Below the pieces are notes generated by a model, which was not told where the DNA came from, ran no database searches, and saw only the letters and a list, made by a program, of their open reading frames with translations. Below, in pieces: positions 7,310-9,930 of a DNA stretch of 9,930 nt (position 1 is its first letter; each line of letters starts with the position of its first letter). The stretch lies in the NCBI GenBank assembly GCA_003483675.1, contig DMYK01000629.1, positions 1 through 9,930 on the forward strand. Direction: 5' to 3'. The stretch is from Microcoleaceae cyanobacterium UBA11344 (GTDB taxonomy: Bacteria > Cyanobacteriota > Cyanobacteriia > Cyanobacteriales > Microcoleaceae). The translations under genes and the position numbers were made by a program.

Positions 7310-7828
7310 ATGTTTGACGCATTTACAAAAGTGGTTTCCCAAGCAGATGCTCGCGGCGAATTTTTGGCCACCAGCCAATTGGACGCTCTGAGCAGCATGG
7401 TTGCAGAAGGCAACAAGCGCATTGATGCAGTTAACCGCATCACCAGCAACGCTTCCACCATCGTTGCCAACGCAGCTCGCTCTTTGTTTGCTGAGCAACC
7501 TCAATTGATCGCCCCCGGCGGCAATGCATACACCAGCCGTCGTATGGCAGCTTGTTTGCGCGACATGGAAATCATCTTGCGCTATGTCACCTATGCAACT
7601 TTCGCAGGTGATGCCAGCGTTCTCGACGACCGTTGCTTGAACGGCTTGCGCGAAACCTACTTGGCTTTGGGAACTCCCGGTGCTTCGGTAGCAACAGGCG
7701 TCCAAAAAATGAAGGAAGCAGCGATCGCGATTGCTAACGACTCCAACGGTATCACTCGTGGAGATTGCAGCTCACTGATGTCTGAAATTGGTGGCTACTT
7801 CGACCGCGCAGCCAGTGCAGTCGGCTAA
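7310..7828 (+). CDS. cpcB: C-phycocyanin beta subunit
   Basis: A 172-residue phycobiliprotein, exactly the family length. With CpcA it forms the alpha-beta monomer that builds the (alpha-beta)6 discs of phycobilisome rods on the cytoplasmic thylakoid surface, absorbing orange light and passing energy to allophycocyanin. The two bilin cysteines are present: Cys82 in MAACLRDME and Cys153 in RGDCSS, both expected to carry phycocyanobilin. Asn72 in GGNAYTSRR is the site methylated by CpcM. The N-terminus [18 protein letters not shown] is that of CpcB rather than of phycoerythrin or phycoerythrocyanin beta. It is first in the operon, with an excellent Shine-Dalgarno, and is separated from cpcA by 103 bp containing a palindrome. 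Confidence 0.97.
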   Translation: MFDAFTKVVSQADARGEFLATSQLDALSSMVAEGNKRIDAVNRITSNASTIVANAARSLFAEQPQLIAPGGNAYTSRRMAACLRDMEIILRYVTYATFAGDASVLDDRCLNGLRETYLALGTPGASVATGVQKMKEAAIAIANDSNGITRGDCSSLMSEIGGYFDRAASAVG

Positions 7829-7854
7829 AAACAGCTAAGCGACGATTAATTGAG

Positions 7855-7885
7855 TGTAAAAAAAGCGATCGATCGCATTTTTACA
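7855..7885 (+). repeat. Near-perfect palindrome in the cpcB-cpcA spacer
   Basis: TGTAAAAAAAGCGATC (7855-7870) pairs with GATCGCATTTTTACA (7871-7885); one A must be bulged or mismatched. The centre is GCGATCGATCGC. Without a loop it would fold as a hairpin with a GATC-type turn in RNA or act as a dyad site in DNA. Being inside the operon it is unlikely to be a full terminator; mRNA stability or a processing point between cpcB and cpcA is possible. Confidence 0.7.
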
Positions 7886-7931
7886 ATCCTTCAGTACCAA
7901 AACAACACAACATTAGGGAGAAAACTGGACA

Positions 7932-8420
7932 ATGAAAACCCCTCTGACTGAAGCAGTAACAGCCGCCGATTCTCAAGGCCGTTTCCTCAGCAGCACCGAA
8001 CTTCAAGTCGCCTTCGGCCGCTTCCGCCAAGCCACTGCTGGCTTAGAAGCAGCAAAATCTCTGACAGCTAACTCTCAGCGCTTGATCGACGGTGCAGCCC
8101 AAGCGGTGTACAACAAATTCCCGTACACCCAACAAATGCAAGGCCCTAACTATGCTTCTACCGCAACTGGTAAAGCTAAGTGCGCTCGCGACATCGGCTA
8201 CTACTTGCGTATGGTAACCTACTGCTTGGTTGCAGGTGGCACAGGCCCAATGGACGAATACCTGATTGCAGGTATCGATGAAATCAACCGGACTTTTGAA
8301 TTGTCCCCTAGCTGGTACGTTGAAGCCCTCAAGTACATCAAAGCCAACCACGGTTTGACTGGCGATGCTGCTACTGAAGCGAGCTCCTACCTCGACTACG
8401 CAATCAACGCCCTGAGCTAG
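7932..8420 (+). CDS. cpcA: C-phycocyanin alpha subunit
   Basis: A 162-residue phycobiliprotein of exact family length, partner of CpcB. The single bilin cysteine is Cys84 in [11 protein letters not shown], the phycocyanobilin site attached by the CpcE/CpcF lyase (not in the window). The N-terminus [18 protein letters not shown] and the end [11 protein letters not shown] are typical of CpcA; the block [20 protein letters not shown] is strongly conserved. AGGGAGAA (7915-7922) lies about 9 nt before the ATG and serves as ribosome binding site. A long hairpin follows 8 nt after the stop. Confidence 0.97.
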   Translation: MKTPLTEAVTAADSQGRFLSSTELQVAFGRFRQATAGLEAAKSLTANSQRLIDGAAQAVYNKFPYTQQMQGPNYASTATGKAKCARDIGYYLRMVTYCLVAGGTGPMDEYLIAGIDEINRTFELSPSWYVEALKYIKANHGLTGDAATEASSYLDYAINALS

Positions 8421-8428
8421 ATTTGCGT

Positions 8429-8492
8429 GATGCCCGGAAATGTAAGCTGCTGTTAGCTAGAGTGTTAGCGGTTGTTTACAATTCCGGGCATC
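8429..8492 (+). terminator. Long hairpin after cpcA (partial terminator or processing/stability element)
   Basis: GATGCCCGGAA (8429-8439) pairs perfectly with TTCCGGGCATC (8482-8492). After one A-A mismatch, TGTAA (8441-8445) pairs with TTACA (8476-8480), giving 17-nt arms around a 30-nt loop. No U-run follows, so it is not a classic intrinsic terminator. In other cyanobacteria cpcBA mRNA is far more abundant than the linker-containing transcript, and hairpins at this position are thought to cause that; a similar role here is inference. Confidence 0.7.
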
Positions 8493-8565
8493 TGCGATCT
8501 TAGCCAAATTTTCCAAACAATTTTAAAAAGTTTTCGGTTTTCAAAGCAAAAAGAGAAAAACAAGG

Positions 8566-8756
8566 AAGGCGGAATTAGGTGCAGCCGAAATATTGGGAAT
8601 AAAAGCATTTGAATAAGCCAGACGGGTAGAATTGCGACCATACTGGACGCAAAATGACGCAAAAGCCGTATTCGCGAAGCTTACACTCAGGTTTTTGGCA
8701 ACAAGTATTTAATGTCCGACGGACGAGTTGCTAGTGCCGAATCTTTAGAAAAATAA
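8566..8756 (+). pseudogene. Decayed phycobilisome rod-linker gene (CpcC-type), N-terminal fragment
   Basis: Read from 8566, the DNA aligns codon by codon with the start of the intact cpcC downstream. The position of the start codon is AAG (8566-8568), then come A-A (8581-8586), L-G (8593-8598), an in-frame TAA (8614-8616) where CpcC has Asp17, and VELRPYWTQNDAKAV (8626-8670). A one-base deletion near 8668-8670 shifts the frame, which goes on as IREAYTQVFGNKYLM, then SDGRVASAESL (to 8747). Over the 42 residues matching CpcC 20-61 I count 23 identities with no gaps. After SAESL similarity stops; E-K and a TAA (8754-8756) follow. About 62 of some 280 codons remain. It is a PF00427-type linker, a paralogue of cpcC and not a recent duplicate. 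Tandem rod-linker genes at this operon position are known (cpcC2-cpcC1, cpcH-cpcI), so this is most likely the lost first linker. Confidence 0.85.
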
Positions 8757-8804
8757 ACGGGAAGCGAAAAGCTCAGAGACTTTAGTCCCGCGATCGGTGA
8801 ACCA

Positions 8805-8903
8805 AGAATCTCAGTCTATGAAAGAGCTGAGTGCTTGTGGCAATCTATAGACCGTGATTTGAACGCCAGTATCAATATTTTCAACTGGAAACCCTCGGCT
8901 TGA
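8805..8903 (+). pseudogene. Remnant of an IS200/IS605-type tnpB 3' end
   Basis: The frame at 8805-8903 reads RISVYERAECLWQSIDRD, then LNASINI, then FNWKPSA and a TGA (8901-8903). D-R-D-L-N-A-S-I-N-I (8850-8879) is the hallmark end of TnpB/OrfB proteins, where it follows the second Cys pair of the zinc ribbon and contains the last catalytic Asp. Upstream, V-Y-E-x-x-E-C matches the usual V-Y-x-C-P-x-C-G with the first Cys lost and the C-G step disturbed by a small indel. The rest of tnpB is missing, so it cannot be active. It lies in the same frame as the end of the linker remnant, about 50 nt behind it. The call rests on one short motif. Confidence 0.6.
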
Positions 8904-8933
8904 GGGGGATAGCCTACTGATATTGGGATAGCC
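8892..8933. repeat. Small hairpin and direct repeats behind the tnpB remnant
   Basis: CCCTC-GGCTT-GAGGG (8892-8906) forms a 5-bp hairpin across the tnpB stop codon. GGGATAGCC occurs at 8906-8914 and again at 8925-8933 (period 19), each followed by T/G-ACT. Hairpins directly after tnpB are expected at IS200/IS605 right ends, where they serve TnpA recognition and the reRNA/omegaRNA scaffold; assignment here is inference. Confidence 0.4.
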
Positions 8934-8965
8934 GACTACCCAACAGCGTAGGAAGTGAACACTAA

Positions 8966-8989
8966 TTAGCTAAAGACGGCTTTAGCTAA
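8966..8989 (+). repeat. Perfect 10-bp hairpin upstream of cpcC
   Basis: TTAGCTAAAG (8966-8975) and CTTTAGCTAA (8980-8989) pair perfectly around ACGG. It could be the right-end hairpin of the decayed insertion sequence or an element in the cpcC leader that sets linker expression. There is no clean U-run after it. Confidence 0.65.
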
Positions 8990-9031
8990 GTTTAGATAAG
9001 TTTTACGAAGCAGTGTCAAATTCATAAATTT

Positions 9032-9038
9032 AGGAGAA
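9032..9038 (+). promoter_or_regulatory. Shine-Dalgarno of cpcC, which decides the GTG start
   Basis: AGGAGAA lies 6 nt before GTG 9045-9047. The optimal spacing and the conserved [12 protein letters not shown]-terminus fix this non-ATG start. Confidence 0.85.
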
Positions 9039-9044
9039 ATTCTG

Positions 9045-9914
9045 GTGGCTATTACAACAGCAGCGTCCAGACTGGGAACATCAGCATTGAGCGATGCGCC
9101 GAAGGTAGAATTGCGTCCGAATTACACCAAAGAAGATGTCGAAACAGTAATTCGCGCCACTTACCGCCAGTTGTTGGGAAACGATTATTTGATGAAATCC
9201 GAGCGATTGAAAAGTGCGGAATCTTTGCTGCGAGACGGCAGTTTAACAGTACGAGAATTCGTGCGCGCAGTTGCGAAATCAGAACTGTACAAAACCAAGT
9301 TTTTCTACAGCAGCTTCCAAACTCGGACGATCGAACTAAACTACAAACACTTGCTCGGTCGCGCTCCCTACGACGAATCTGAAGTAGTCTATCACTTAGA
9401 TTTGTATCAAACAAAAGGGTACGACGCTGATGTTGATTCCTACATCGATTCAGTGGAGTATCAAGAAAGCTTTGGCGAGGATATCGTACCTTACTATCGG
9501 GGTTTTGATACTCAGCGGGGACAAAAAACTGTTGGTTTTACCCGGATGTTTCGCTTGTATCGGGGCTACGCAAATAGCGATACAGCTCAATTAGAAGGCA
9601 ATAACTCTCGCCTAGCCGTCGAACTCGGCACCAACAGCGCCACCGCAGTAGTCGGCCCCTCCGGTGGCTGCGAAGGTTGGGCCTATCGCCCTTCGGCACA
9701 AAACGTAACTCCCAGCAGCGGTTTCGGCGGCGCTGCTGCTTATGGTAAAGAAGGAAGACTGTTCCGCGTGGAAGTGTCGGGAATTCGCACAGGTGGCTAT
9801 CCTAGCGTGCGCCGCAGCAGCAAAGCTTTTATCGTACCTGTTGAGGATTTGTCCTCGCAAATGCAGAAATTTCAGCGCATGGGCGCGAAAATCGCCAGCA
9901 TTACTCCAATTTAG
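9045..9914 (+). CDS. cpcC: Phycobilisome rod linker polypeptide, phycocyanin-associated (about 32 kDa)
   Basis: A 289-residue linker. It begins [11 protein letters not shown] from a GTG codon. Residues about 20-150 form the phycobilisome-linker domain (PF00427), with [15 protein letters not shown] (35-49), [20 protein letters not shown] (57-76), [15 protein letters not shown] (96-110) and VPYYRGF (148-154). This domain sits in the central hole of a phycocyanin hexamer. A Gly/Ser-rich connector (about 197-232) leads to a CpcD-like domain (PF01383, about 237-287) with [11 protein letters not shown] and PSVRRSS, which reaches into the next disc. CpcC joins phycocyanin hexamers in rods and tunes their spectra. 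It is separated from cpcA by 624 bp of decayed linker and insertion-sequence debris instead of the usual short spacer, which may have altered its level relative to cpcBA. cpcD and the cpcE/cpcF lyase genes would be expected next, outside the window. Confidence 0.95.
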   Translation: MAITTAASRLGTSALSDAPKVELRPNYTKEDVETVIRATYRQLLGNDYLMKSERLKSAESLLRDGSLTVREFVRAVAKSELYKTKFFYSSFQTRTIELNYKHLLGRAPYDESEVVYHLDLYQTKGYDADVDSYIDSVEYQESFGEDIVPYYRGFDTQRGQKTVGFTRMFRLYRGYANSDTAQLEGNNSRLAVELGTNSATAVVGPSGGCEGWAYRPSAQNVTPSSGFGGAAAYGKEGRLFRVEVSGIRTGGYPSVRRSSKAFIVPVEDLSSQMQKFQRMGAKIASITPI

Positions 9915-9930
9915 TCATTAGTCATTAGTC
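9912..9930. repeat. Start of a heptamer tandem repeat TAGTCAT
   Basis: TAGTCAT is repeated 2.7 times and continues past the window edge. The first copy includes the cpcC stop codon TAG, so the repeat directly abuts the coding region. Confidence 0.75.

Noticed and set aside
7250..7705. Minus-strand open frame antisense to cpcB
   Set aside because: It is the shadow of the strongly conserved cpcB coding sequence.
8043..8351. Minus-strand open frame antisense to cpcA
   Set aside because: It is a shadow of the cpcA coding sequence.
8465..8662. Minus-strand open frame in the cpcA-cpcC spacer
   Set aside because: It overlaps the hairpin and the plus-strand linker remnant, and its content is explained by AT-rich DNA.
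8654..8734. Short ORF starting ATG (MTQKPYSR...) in the spacer
   Set aside because: It is the wrong frame of the linker remnant; the linker frame gives the conserved residues.
8757..8804. More of tnpB or of the linker between the two remnants
   Set aside because: I translated it in frame (TGSEKLRDFSPAIGEP) but found no convincing similarity to either family.

Overview
The window is cyanobacterial. It holds the phycocyanin genes cpcB, cpcA and cpcC and the photosystem II factor psb27. It also carries nine copies of the cyanobacterial HIP1 octamer GCGATCGC (at 676, 1828, 2562, 3245, 3819, 4572, 4823, 6114 and 7721), about one per kb. Heptamer tandem repeats (GATTTGA, TAGTCAT) and a fold-back repeat with AGAAACCGGG arms resemble the dispersed repeats of filamentous Oscillatoria/Microcoleus-type genomes; that placement is inference from memory.

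Layout. The left 6.4 kb is read entirely from the minus strand. From high to low coordinates it has a 939-residue P2A-type Ca2+-ATPase (3572-6391), recF (2207-3418), psb27 (1575-1973) and the N-terminal 397 residues of a secreted GHL10/DUF187-like glycoside-hydrolase-family protein that leaves the window at base 1. The spacers carry hairpins and dispersed repeats, and these four genes have no obvious shared pathway. A 918-bp gene-free region (6392-7309) separates the ATPase from the divergent phycocyanin operon and holds the probable cpc promoter region, with a leader of roughly 190-200 nt.

The right 2.6 kb is the phycocyanin rod operon on the plus strand: cpcB (7310-7828), cpcA (7932-8420) and the rod linker cpcC (GTG start, 9045-9914). 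CpcB and CpcA form the (alpha-beta)6 phycocyanin hexamers of phycobilisome rods, and CpcC joins hexamers. A long hairpin directly after cpcA fits the known pattern in which cpcBA mRNA exceeds the linker-containing transcript.

The most notable part is the 624-bp cpcA-cpcC spacer. It holds the wreck of a second rod-linker gene (about 8566-8750): its start position has become AAG, it has an in-frame TAA and a one-base deletion, and it is cut off after about 62 codons, yet still aligns without gaps to CpcC. Right behind it lies what looks like the last ~30 codons of an IS200/IS605-type tnpB gene (D-R-D-L-N-A-S-I-N-I) followed by small hairpins. The ancestor therefore probably had a tandem-linker operon (cpcB-cpcA-linker-cpcC), and the first linker was lost with involvement of an insertion sequence. 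I found no CRISPR array, tRNA, rRNA or clear new defence or biosynthetic system.
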